From: JAKOVR01 sp031415655
GTDB lineage: Bacteria; Actinomycetota; Acidimicrobiia; Acidimicrobiales; Acidimicrobilacustridaceae
Direction of reading: 5' to 3'
Assembly: GCA_031415655.1 (NCBI GenBank)
Contig: JANOSD010000169.1
Location: 1 to 64,000, forward strand
DNA: 64,000 nucleotides
Numbering within the stretch: the first letter of the stretch is position 1; each line of letters begins with the position of its first letter. Below are positions 26,428 to 34,613 of this stretch, one piece after another. The position numbers were made by a program, and so were the translations under genes. Under the pieces are notes generated by a model. The model worked only from the letters and a program-made list of their open reading frames with translations, was not told the DNA's origin and did not search any database.

Positions 26428-27210
26428 GTGACTACCACCAACCCCTCTCCGTCCCGTCTTTCGATACCTTCCGCCGGTACCCGTCCGGTGATCGATGCCG
26501 GCAAGAAACCCACGTCCAAGGTCGAGTTGTTTCGGCTCGCCTTGCGGGAAGAGGAAAACCCCGAGCCGTTCTATACCAAATTGGCCGAACGAGCGATCGC
26601 CGAGCTTCCGTTTCCGATCACCGGTCGGCGGATACTCGACCTAGGGGCCGGACCCGGCTTCTACAGCATGGCCATGACCGGCCTCGGCGCCACCGTCGCC
26701 GCGATCGATCTCGGCACCGACAACTGCCGCGGGGCAAAAGCAAATGGGATTGCCATCGCCGAAGCCGACGGCACACGGCTACCCTTCCCCGATGCCACGT
26801 TCGACGGTGTGCTTTGCTCCAACATGCTTGAGCACACGCCCACCCCGGAGCGAATCTTTGCCGAGATCGAAAGGATCGTGCGTCCCGGCGGATGGGCGTG
26901 GGTGAGCTGGACCAACTGGTATAGCCCGTGGGGCGGCCACAGCATCACCCCGCTGCACTACCTCGGCCCCCACCTCGGCGCCAAGGTATACACCAAGCTT
27001 TTTGGTCGCCCCGATCGCAACCTTCCTTTTGAGACGCTCTGGCCGTGCCACATCTCCGACATGCTCAATGTCGTGGCCGCCCGACCCGGACTGCAGTTGC
27101 TCGACGCCGTGCCGCGCTACTACCCATCGCAGCGCTGGATCGTTCGTGTACCTGGTTTGCGAGAGGTCATCACGTGGAACTGTCTGCTGCTCCTGCAGCG
27201 CACGGCGTGA
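26428..27210 (+). CDS. Class I SAM-dependent methyltransferase
   Basis: This 260-residue enzyme has the SAM-binding motif RILDLGAGPGFYSMAMTGLG (about 71-90), the acidic residue at the end of strand 2 (AAIDLG), and the post-motif LPFPDATFDGVLCSNMLEHTPTPERIFAEIERIVRPGGWAW typical of methyltransferase type 11. The target is unknown; similar proteins methylate sugars, lipids or small metabolites. It starts with GTG 26428 and its stop overlaps the next gene as GTGA, so it is coupled to the sulfotransferase-like gene. It lies inside the envelope region. Confidence 0.88.
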   Translation: MTTTNPSPSRLSIPSAGTRPVIDAGKKPTSKVELFRLALREEENPEPFYTKLAERAIAELPFPITGRRILDLGAGPGFYSMAMTGLGATVAAIDLGTDNCRGAKANGIAIAEADGTRLPFPDATFDGVLCSNMLEHTPTPERIFAEIERIVRPGGWAWVSWTNWYSPWGGHSITPLHYLGPHLGAKVYTKLFGRPDRNLPFETLWPCHISDMLNVVAARPGLQLLDAVPRYYPSQRWIVRVPGLREVITWNCLLLLQRTA

Positions 27211-28025
27211 CTGCCGTTCCCGGCCCGGTGCCCGCTCCCCCACCTGTCGTCGGCAACCTCAATCTCGACGATCCATCGGAGCCATTTACCCGCCGCTCCT
27301 GGCGCTATCGCACCCGAATGATCATGCGGACGGCGCGCGAACGGATCGGTGACGATCCGGCACTGCTCCCCATTGTGTTGCGGGCCACACCGCTCGGGAC
27401 GGCTCGACAACTCACCGACCAAACGAGCCTCGTGATCGAGGGCTTTCCCCGCTCCGGGAATACGTTCGCGTATTTCGCGGTGTGCCATGCCGCCAACGAG
27501 GAGAACCGCTCCCTGGAGGTATCGAGCCATGTCCACACGCCGAGTGCGGTGAAGGCGGCCACCGCCCGGCGGATTCCCACGGTAGTGGTCATTCGTCGCC
27601 CACTCGACGCCGTCACCTCGCTGCTTATCGCCGCGCCGCATGTGCCCTTCGACCGGGCAATCCTCGAGTGGTCGCACCATCATCAGGAAATCTGGCCCTA
27701 CCGCGACCGATTCCTGACCGCAACCTTCCAACAAGTCACCACAGACATGGGATCGGTCACCCAACGTCTCGGCAGATTGTTCGGCACTCACCTACCCCAG
27801 TACCAGCCCTCGGAAGTCAACGATGCCGAGGTGTTCGCGTCGATCGAACAAAACCACCAGGTGCTTCACGGCGGCACGGAGAACGTCGTGCCTCGACCAT
27901 CGTCGGCCCGCCAAGCGGAGCGCATTTGGCTCGAGGACCAACTCAAGGCACCACACCTCGCCCGGTTGCTCCACGACGCCAACCTCATTTTCGGGCGTTA
28001 CTCGTCCCACAGCCTCAGCCGTTGA
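27207..28025 (+). CDS. Sulfotransferase-like protein
   Basis: This 272-residue protein contains IEGFPRSGNTFAYFAV (about 75-90), the PAPS 5'-phosphosulfate-binding loop consensus of sulfotransferases, and VVVIRRPLDAVTSLL, which matches the 3'-phosphate-binding segment. GTG 27207 overlaps the methyltransferase stop (GTGA); an in-frame GTG at 27174 is possible. It would transfer sulfate from PAPS to a hydroxyl of a glycan or lipid. In this setting a sulfated surface polysaccharide or glycolipid is a reasonable inference. Its 3' end overlaps the convergent SGNH-like gene by 11 bp. Confidence 0.82.
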   Translation: MTAVPGPVPAPPPVVGNLNLDDPSEPFTRRSWRYRTRMIMRTARERIGDDPALLPIVLRATPLGTARQLTDQTSLVIEGFPRSGNTFAYFAVCHAANEENRSLEVSSHVHTPSAVKAATARRIPTVVVIRRPLDAVTSLLIAAPHVPFDRAILEWSHHHQEIWPYRDRFLTATFQQVTTDMGSVTQRLGRLFGTHLPQYQPSEVNDAEVFASIEQNHQVLHGGTENVVPRPSSARQAERIWLEDQLKAPHLARLLHDANLIFGRYSSHSLSR

Positions 28026-29127
28026 GCAAGAGCGCGAGCTCTCGACTAAACCGTTCCGCCCCTCGGTCGTTCATGTGCACGATGTCGGCAAACAGTTCGT
28101 TTTCGTACGGCCGATCCGTGAAGTCCATGAGCTGTACGCCGTAGTGGCGTGCCACTGCCGCGATGAGGTCCTGTCCCTGCCGCAACACGGAAAGATCCAC
28201 GCCGAGTTGCACCCATGCGTCGATGGGCACCGGCGGGATCACCAGCACCACTCTCGGCGATGGTGTTTCGGCCGACGTAACCACATCGAGCAGTCGGTAG
28301 AGGTCGTTGACGTAAAATCCCTCCGGCACCATGTTCTGTTTCAGCTGATCGGCGACGGACGTGATCTTGAACTCGGCACCAAGATAAAGCGAACTCTCCC
28401 CCAAGTCGCTCAGGTGCTTCGACCAGTAGGCCTCGTCGCGTTTTGGGATGTATTTTTTGGGCGGGGTGCGAGTGACCGCACTCCACATCGCATCGGTTGC
28501 CACACCGGGTCGGCGCAACGAACCGCGCTGGCGGATGGAGGCAAGGTTGGTGTGGGACCAACGATCGACCTCACCGGCCATGCCGGTTCGCAGCTCTCGT
28601 TCCACGGTGCCGAAGATGACATCACTCTGATTGGCCTGGATGTTGAGGTTGAACACATCGACGAGGAGCAGATCTATCGGATGCACGCCAAGCACTACCG
28701 TGCCCGGATCGAGTCGGTCGAGCACGATCTCATTTGCCCAACGAACCTGCGTCGACACCGGCGCCCCCACGACACTGGCGTTGTAGATGGAACCAGACCT
28801 GGCGGAGTTTCCCAAATACTCTCTCGGGTTCATCGCCGAGTCCATCATTGAGGTACCGAAAACCACCACGTCGACAGAAGGGTCGATGGTGCCGATCTCC
28901 TCGATCCGTTTGGCCTTGAGCACCATTTCCGCTTCATCGCCGGCCCGCACGATCGGAAGCTGATCCTCGATCGACCTCACCCCGACCTCGATCAACAGCA
29001 ACGCCGCAATGAGTAGTCCTGCCGTTGCCAGCCAAGGGTGCCGGGGGCGACGTCGCGATAGCGGCATGCGGCCCGTTGTCGGACGGGCCGCCAGAACGGG
29101 ATCGGGTGACGGAGGCGCATCATTCAC
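28015..29127 (-). CDS. SGNH-like membrane-anchored protein (probable O-acyl transfer partner of MBOAT)
   Basis: This 370-residue protein has a cytoplasmic Pro/Arg-rich N-terminus, one membrane helix (about 33-52) and a large outside domain. VVVFGTSMMDSAMN (Ser93) resembles block I, and DIVHMNDRGAERF (Asp348, His351) resembles block V of SGNH/GDSL hydrolases, giving a possible Ser-His-Asp triad. In alginate and peptidoglycan O-acetylation systems such a protein (AlgJ/AlgX/PatB type) accepts an acyl group from an MBOAT and passes it to the glycan. Here it is divergent from the operon that encodes the MBOAT. The start is GTG 29127. Confidence 0.75.
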   Translation of the reverse strand: MNDAPPSPDPVLAARPTTGRMPLSRRRPRHPWLATAGLLIAALLLIEVGVRSIEDQLPIVRAGDEAEMVLKAKRIEEIGTIDPSVDVVVFGTSMMDSAMNPREYLGNSARSGSIYNASVVGAPVSTQVRWANEIVLDRLDPGTVVLGVHPIDLLLVDVFNLNIQANQSDVIFGTVERELRTGMAGEVDRWSHTNLASIRQRGSLRRPGVATDAMWSAVTRTPPKKYIPKRDEAYWSKHLSDLGESSLYLGAEFKITSVADQLKQNMVPEGFYVNDLYRLLDVVTSAETPSPRVVLVIPPVPIDAWVQLGVDLSVLRQGQDLIAAVARHYGVQLMDFTDRPYENELFADIVHMNDRGAERFSRELALLLNG

Positions 29128-29212
29128 GAGGCACTGACACTATCTGGGCTCCCTCCCCTCTACGTCGCGCCAAGGAGCGGAGAGTGGCAAGCACCTTCGC
29201 TACGCTCCCGCG

Positions 29213-30139
29213 GTGACGAAGCTCATCGCCTTTCCCGGCCAGGGGGTTGACCCGGTCGATCTTGGCCGGTTGCTCACGTTTCACCGACACTCCGATCTGG
29301 TCGAGCGACTCACCGAGACCGTGGGCATCACCGATCTGTCCACCATCGAGCTTCGGACCACGGAGGTTGCGCAGCCGTGTATTTTCGTCGCGTCGTACCT
29401 CGCGGCTTTCACCCACTTCGGGCCCCCTTCCACGTGGTTGAACAGTGAATCCGAGGAGCACAACTCCAGGATCGGTGCCGTCTGCGGACACAGCTTCGGC
29501 GAGATCGCGGCGTTGTGTTTCGCCGGAGCGATGGCACCGGAGGCGGGCCTCACCCTCGTTCGCCAACGAGCCGAGTGGTGCCAGGCGCAGCACGCGCTCC
29601 GACCCGGCACCATGATCGTGGTCATGCGGCTCGATGAACACGCCGTAGAGTGGGTACGCCGAACCAGTGTCAGCCGCCACGGGGGATCACTCGATTGGGC
29701 CGTCGTCAACGGGCCGGGCCAGTTCGTCCTGTCAGGTGACGCCGCCACCGCCACCGGGGCGCTCGAGGAGATCGAATCCCTTGGGGGCGTCGGGCGAGTC
29801 CTCCCAATAGGCGGTGCCTACCACTCACCACTCCTCGCTCCCGTCGTTTCCCAGTACCTACCTGCCGTTGTTCAGGCGATCACCGCCGAGCCGCTCGTGC
29901 CGCTGGTGTCCTGCACCACCAATCAGGTCCTGACGAGTGGCGCGGACATCGCCAAGGCAGTGGCCCAGGCACTTGTTCTACCCGTCCAGTGGCCCAATAC
30001 CCTTCGTGCCGGAGCGTTGATCGGTGCCACTCAGGCCGTCGACACCGGACCTGGGCGAACGCTCGCCAACCTGGCCCGGTTCACGCCCGAACTGCCCTTC
30101 GATGCGTTGTCCCCCGACCGACGCGAACAATCGCGCTAA
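29213..30139 (+). CDS. Malonyl-CoA:ACP acyltransferase-like (FabD family) acyltransferase
   Basis: This 308-residue protein has the acyltransferase fold of FabD: KLIAFPGQGV at the start, GHSFGEIAA with nucleophile Ser94, VRQRAEWCQ with the Arg (118) that usually holds the malonyl carboxylate, and GAYHSPLL with catalytic His204. The residues before His read GAYH, not the malonyl-type HAFH or methylmalonyl-type YASH, so the acyl specificity is open. It is the first gene of a four-gene operon (next start overlaps its stop as TAATG) with MBOAT, ACP and ketosynthase genes. It is therefore probably a dedicated loader of that ACP, not the housekeeping FabD. The start is GTG. Confidence 0.87.
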   Translation: MTKLIAFPGQGVDPVDLGRLLTFHRHSDLVERLTETVGITDLSTIELRTTEVAQPCIFVASYLAAFTHFGPPSTWLNSESEEHNSRIGAVCGHSFGEIAALCFAGAMAPEAGLTLVRQRAEWCQAQHALRPGTMIVVMRLDEHAVEWVRRTSVSRHGGSLDWAVVNGPGQFVLSGDAATATGALEEIESLGGVGRVLPIGGAYHSPLLAPVVSQYLPAVVQAITAEPLVPLVSCTTNQVLTSGADIAKAVAQALVLPVQWPNTLRAGALIGATQAVDTGPGRTLANLARFTPELPFDALSPDRREQSR

Positions 30140-31674
30140 TGCTCCAGTTCAACTCGCTCGGCTACGCGGCGTTCCTTGCCACCGTGGTCCTGCTCTACTG
30201 GGCCATCCCGCGTGCCGGGCGACGATGGCTTCTCTTGGCGGTTTCCTACCTCTTCTACGCCACGTTCGACTGGCGTTTCTGCAGTCTGCTCGCCGTCACC
30301 ACAGGGGTGCACTACACCGTGGGCCGTCGCCTCGGCCGCACCCGCAATCCCGAACAACGCAAGGTGTTGCTCACCCTCGCCATCGGGTTCAGTCTCGGCG
30401 TGCTGGGCTGGTTCAAGTACGCCGGCTGGCTTGCCGAGGCGATCACTGGAGTCTTTGGTGTCGACCGTTCACTCGCCGCGCTCGTGCTGCCAATCGGCAT
30501 CTCGTACTACACCTTTCACACCTTGTCGTACACGATCGATGTGTATCGCGGTGAACAAGAACCCACCAACGACTTGCTCGACTTCGCGTTGTTCGTGGCG
30601 TTTTTTCCGCAGTTGCTCTCCGGCCCGCTCACCCGCGCCAAACGGATGCTGCCACAGTTTGCCAACCTCCCTCGACGATCGGTGCAAACCCAAAGGATCG
30701 AGGGGTTGGAGCTCATCCTCATCGGACTCTTCCAGAAGGTTGTGCTCGCCGATGGCCTGCTGCCCATAACGACGGCGGCGTTCATCGATACCACACGAGG
30801 GCCCACACCCGATAGGAGTTGGCTGGTGTTGTTGCTGTCGGCCATGGCGGGATTCGCGCAGTTCGTTTTCGACCTCACGGGCTACTCCAACATCGCCCGT
30901 GGCAGTTCCAAGCTCCTCGGCATTGAGCTTCCGCACAACTTTCGACAGCCGCTCACCCGGTCGCGCAACCTGGCCGACTACTGGCGCCGCCACCACATCA
31001 CGCTCATGGCGTGGCTGCGCGACTATGCGTTTCGGCCGCTGCGGTCCAAACTTGGCACCGGCCCTCCGGCCGCCTACGTCACCGTAGTGATCGTGTTCGT
31101 CCTCAGCGGCCTCTGGCACGGAGCATCAGCCGGATGGCTGGTGTGGGGCGCGGTGATCGGCATTCTCGTTGCCACCGAAACCGTCGCCCTTCGCACTCTG
31201 GACCGGCGGCGACGCCAACGTCAACGCCGACGCAACACCGACGCCGGCGACGTCTTCCCCGCCGGCGACCCGTACGCATTGCCGCTTGCCGACCAGCAAG
31301 ACCCCACCCCCATGAGCCTTCGCCGGCGGACCGTAGGCGTGCTCGGTCAAGTGCGAACCAGCGTGAGTCTGCTGGCCATCCTTGGGCTCACGATCGTGCT
31401 CATCCGTGCACCGAGTCTCGGCGCCGCTGCGGCCTACTACCGGGAGATACTTCGATTCGAATGGGTAACCCTCGAGGGCGACACCGTTGGGTTGCTCGCC
31501 TTCATCACCGCCGCCCTCATCGTGGTCGACATTCGCGAGGCCACGCTCGAACGTCACGAAGGAACCCTCGACCCTCCCACCGTTGCTCGCATCGTGCTTT
31601 GGGTTGCGATGGTTGTCGGGATCCTGCTCTTCAGCGGGACATCAGGTCAGGCGTTTGTGTACCTCGGGTTCTGA
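30139..31674 (+). CDS. MBOAT-family membrane O-acyltransferase (AlgI/DltB-like)
   Basis: This 511-residue protein has ten or more hydrophobic segments. Family motifs are LPIGISYYTFHTLSYTIDVYRG, FPQLLSGPLTRA, YWRRHHITLMAWLRDY and VFVLSGLWHGAS, the last with the catalytic His327. AlgI and DltB use acyl donors inside the cell and move acyl groups across the membrane to alginate or D-alanyl carriers. The carrier here may be the ACP encoded 12 bp downstream, as for DltB with DltC. The ATG overlaps the preceding stop (TAATG). Between two late helices lies a cytoplasmic loop of about 65 residues rich in Arg, Asp and Pro. Confidence 0.92.
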   Translation: MLQFNSLGYAAFLATVVLLYWAIPRAGRRWLLLAVSYLFYATFDWRFCSLLAVTTGVHYTVGRRLGRTRNPEQRKVLLTLAIGFSLGVLGWFKYAGWLAEAITGVFGVDRSLAALVLPIGISYYTFHTLSYTIDVYRGEQEPTNDLLDFALFVAFFPQLLSGPLTRAKRMLPQFANLPRRSVQTQRIEGLELILIGLFQKVVLADGLLPITTAAFIDTTRGPTPDRSWLVLLLSAMAGFAQFVFDLTGYSNIARGSSKLLGIELPHNFRQPLTRSRNLADYWRRHHITLMAWLRDYAFRPLRSKLGTGPPAAYVTVVIVFVLSGLWHGASAGWLVWGAVIGILVATETVALRTLDRRRRQRQRRRNTDAGDVFPAGDPYALPLADQQDPTPMSLRRRTVGVLGQVRTSVSLLAILGLTIVLIRAPSLGAAAAYYREILRFEWVTLEGDTVGLLAFITAALIVVDIREATLERHEGTLDPPTVARIVLWVAMVVGILLFSGTSGQAFVYLGF

Positions 31675-31686
31675 CAGACTCCCCCC

Positions 31687-31932
31687 ATGGATCCCGCCGA
31701 AGTGTTCGACCGATTGCGCGCCCGCCTGCTCGAGGTGATCGATGTCCCAATTGGCCTCGTCACCCCCGATGCTCGCCTCGCCGACACGCTCGGCGCCGAC
31801 AGCATTCACATCATCGAGGTGGCGGGCCTACTTGAAGCCGACCTCGGCGTTGCCTTCGACGACCGGGAACTCTACGACCTCGTGACCGTTGACGACTTCG
31901 TTCGCTTGGCGGGCCGCAAGCTCCCGTCATGA
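31687..31932 (+). CDS. Acyl carrier protein
   Basis: This 81-residue acidic, helical protein contains LGADSIHIIEVAGLLE, in which Ser39 is the phosphopantetheine attachment site of the DSL/DSI motif. It lies between the MBOAT gene (12 bp upstream) and a ketosynthase gene that overlaps its stop (ATGA). It is therefore a dedicated carrier, distinct from the housekeeping AcpP, which would be expected next to fatty acid synthesis genes. It would be loaded by the FabD-like acyltransferase, elongated by the ketosynthase, and unloaded by the MBOAT. Confidence 0.93.
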   Translation: MDPAEVFDRLRARLLEVIDVPIGLVTPDARLADTLGADSIHIIEVAGLLEADLGVAFDDRELYDLVTVDDFVRLAGRKLPS

Positions 31933-33104
31933 CGAGAGCCGACGCGCCGATCGATGTTGTCGTTACCGGTATGGGATGCGTCGGCAATGCAGGCATCGGC
32001 GCTGACGCGTTGTGGACCCAACTCGTGGCACCGGTCGACCGGCCGATCGACACATCACCGCTGGTATTCGATCCGTCGCCTTGGTTCGGCCCGAACGAGG
32101 CACGCCGTCTCGATCCCTACCTCTGGTACGCAGTAGCTGCCAGCGAAGAAGCCTGGTTCCACGCAGGGATGCCCGACCTCGACCCGGCCCGCGCTGGTGT
32201 GGTGATGGGAAACCTGTACGGAGCTACCAGTGCGTACGAACACCAGCGTTCGATCCTGCAGGAACGTGGTCCTTCAGCGGTCTCGCCCTGGCTGTGCGCT
32301 GTCGCTTGTGAGGATGCATGTGCATCGCAACTCTCGATCCGACGAGGGTTCACCGGTCCCTCCAAACTGGTGGTCGCCTCATGCGCGAGCGGCACCGTCG
32401 CTATCGCCGACGGAGCCGCCATGATTGCATCGGGAACGGCGGACCTTGTGCTCTGCGGAGCCACCCTCGGACCAGTACCAACGGTGCTCCGAACGTCGTA
32501 CGACAACCTGCGGGTCACCAGTCCTTCGCATTGGGTTCGCCCCTTCGACCTGCGCCGCGATGGCTTTGCGTTTGCCGAAGGCGCGGCCGTGGTGGTGCTT
32601 GAGCGAGGCGACCGCGCCAAAGCCCGAGGAGCTCCGGTACTCGGTCACCTCCTTGGCTGGGGACAAACCAACGATGCCTTTCACATGAGCAAACCCTCGG
32701 GATTCGGCCTCGAACAGAGCATGCGCCTAGCGCTTCACCACGCCGCGATTCCCCCGTCCGAGGTTCGTGCTGTCAATGCACACGGAACAGGCACGCTCAC
32801 GGGCGACGCCGAGGAAGTGGCCGCAATCGGCCGAATATTCGACGACCACAGACCAGCAATCACCTCCGTGAAAGGTCGGACCGGACACGCGCTCGCCGCC
32901 AGCGGCGCATTCGAAGTGTTGAGCGTTCTGCTGTCCTTCGACCATCGGCTAATCCCTGCAACCGCGGTTGATGCGGAACCCGATCCGACACTTGCCGGAG
33001 ATGTGGTGTGGGGTGCACCACGCCCGTGGGTTCCGGGCGTAACGCTCACCAACTCCTTCGGTCTCGGCGGCCACAACGCCACCCTTGTACTTGCGCCACC
33101 ATGA
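31929..33104 (+). CDS. Beta-ketoacyl-ACP synthase (KAS II-like)
   Basis: This 391-residue thiolase-fold condensing enzyme has active-site Cys152 (VVASCASGTVA), His285 (NAHGTGT) and Lys315/His320 (VKGRTGHALAASGAFEV), so the Cys-His-His triad is intact. It lengthens acyl chains by Claisen condensation with malonyl-ACP. The sequence around Cys (SCASGT) differs from the common ACATG, so it is not a standard FabF. No ketoreductase or dehydratase accompanies it, so it either makes a short beta-keto acyl group or borrows the reductases of fatty acid synthesis. It overlaps the ACP gene by 4 bp. Confidence 0.92.
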   Translation: MTRADAPIDVVVTGMGCVGNAGIGADALWTQLVAPVDRPIDTSPLVFDPSPWFGPNEARRLDPYLWYAVAASEEAWFHAGMPDLDPARAGVVMGNLYGATSAYEHQRSILQERGPSAVSPWLCAVACEDACASQLSIRRGFTGPSKLVVASCASGTVAIADGAAMIASGTADLVLCGATLGPVPTVLRTSYDNLRVTSPSHWVRPFDLRRDGFAFAEGAAVVVLERGDRAKARGAPVLGHLLGWGQTNDAFHMSKPSGFGLEQSMRLALHHAAIPPSEVRAVNAHGTGTLTGDAEEVAAIGRIFDDHRPAITSVKGRTGHALAASGAFEVLSVLLSFDHRLIPATAVDAEPDPTLAGDVVWGAPRPWVPGVTLTNSFGLGGHNATLVLAPP

Positions 33105-33134
33105 CTGTCACATGACCGCTGACGCCTTCGTTTG

Positions 33135-34613
33135 TCAGTCGCGCTCGACTGGAACACCATCTGGCGCGGGCATTGGCGCCGTCACTTGGAGCCCAAGAAA
33201 GAGGGCGACCAAAGGCGCGGCCCACGAGAGCAGGCCGCGATCGAACGGTCGGGCGATCGACATCGCCACGCTGGCTCCGATGAGGACCACCATGACCACC
33301 GCAGGCCATGTCCGGCGCAACGCAAAGGCAACGGACTGATTCAGTCGACGCGAACCAACCAACACCACACTGAGAATGGCCACGAGGTCGATCGCCACCA
33401 CCAAAGGACCCGGTTGCCGGTGTGACGATCCGGGATCCGCTACCAGGGACCGCACGCCACCCTCCACCAGGACGCCGTTGAAATTCGACCACACGTAGTT
33501 CAGCCAGGGGGCGACCACCACCACCGAAGCCACAGCCATCCAGCGCAACGCCGAGCCGGTCGGCCCGACTCGCTCCACGGTCAGTCGATTGGTATACCAC
33601 CACCCCATGAGGATCGCGGGGATCAGTACTGCCGCGTCGGGGCGGGCCAACACCGCGAGCCCCACACACACACCAAGCCCGAAACCACGACCACGGTCGT
33701 CTGTCAGGCCATCGGGCCACCAAGCGAGCTGCACCGCCACAAGAACAAAAAGGGCAGCCAGAGACACGCCGAGCGGAGCGTCCCAGCAGGCGGGCAACAA
33801 GGCGGCCAGCGTCGCCGACGCCACTGCCGCCCGGCGACCTCGCCAGCGGTAGGCCAGCCGTGCTGCCACGAGGATGATGGCCAGCCCGACAACCAGCAGC
33901 GCCACCCGATCCCCGAATGGGCTGAACGCTCCAACGACCACACCAAGCGGGGCGACGTCTCCGACCGCGCTTGCCGGCCGCCCAGGAACCATTGCGAACC
34001 CCACGCCGGTTCGAATATTGCCGACCATGCCGGCCAGCGAACTTGGGACTGGTCCGGGGCCCAAAACGATCCGAAGCATCGTTGCGATCACGCCCACGAT
34101 CAAAATCGGAGGGAGCATCGACCCGAGGTCCGTCGTTCGGAAATCGGTCACCGTCGACCGAAGCCAGCGCGCTGGCCCAACCAGCCGCTGCTGCGTCGGG
34201 GCGGCCTCTCGCGGTCGCTCGGAGATCGAGAACACCACGACCGCAACAGTGAAAAGTGCGCCCGCCGTCGTGCCCAACGCGCTGGCGATCGGTCGTTGCG
34301 CGGCAAAGGCCAACGTCGGGTCCCCCACCCCCGGACGGTCCTCCACCACGGTGGCGATCGCCGCGGCGACAAAGAGCACGAATGCTCCCATGGCCGCGGG
34401 TCGAGCGGGGTCATGGCGATACGAGAACATGGCCACGCCGAGCCCGGCGCCGATCACCGAGAACGAGGTACCCACCAACAAATAGCAGCAGCCCATCGCT
34501 ACGACGCATAACCCTAGGGTGGCGGGAATGGAGAACCGCCGCAGCCCGGTGAGATCGCCGCCGGGAACGGCAAGCTCGCGCAGCAGACCGGGGCGCGGTT
34601 GCGACTCACCCAT
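33135..34613 (-). CDS. Polytopic membrane protein (GT-C glycosyltransferase-like)
   Basis: This 492-residue protein has about a dozen hydrophobic helices. A polar loop follows PREAAPTQQRLVGPARWL, and other segments read like mannosyl/arabinosyltransferase-type membrane proteins. I see no clear catalytic DD or DE motif in the first loop, so the function is not proven. ATG 34613 overlaps the end of the AftD-like gene by 8 bp, meaning it is the last gene of the envelope operon. It is convergent with the ketosynthase gene, with 30 bp between stops. Confidence 0.65.
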   Translation of the reverse strand: MGESQPRPGLLRELAVPGGDLTGLRRFSIPATLGLCVVAMGCCYLLVGTSFSVIGAGLGVAMFSYRHDPARPAAMGAFVLFVAAAIATVVEDRPGVGDPTLAFAAQRPIASALGTTAGALFTVAVVVFSISERPREAAPTQQRLVGPARWLRSTVTDFRTTDLGSMLPPILIVGVIATMLRIVLGPGPVPSSLAGMVGNIRTGVGFAMVPGRPASAVGDVAPLGVVVGAFSPFGDRVALLVVGLAIILVAARLAYRWRGRRAAVASATLAALLPACWDAPLGVSLAALFVLVAVQLAWWPDGLTDDRGRGFGLGVCVGLAVLARPDAAVLIPAILMGWWYTNRLTVERVGPTGSALRWMAVASVVVVAPWLNYVWSNFNGVLVEGGVRSLVADPGSSHRQPGPLVVAIDLVAILSVVLVGSRRLNQSVAFALRRTWPAVVMVVLIGASVAMSIARPFDRGLLSWAAPLVALFLGLQVTAPMPAPDGVPVERD

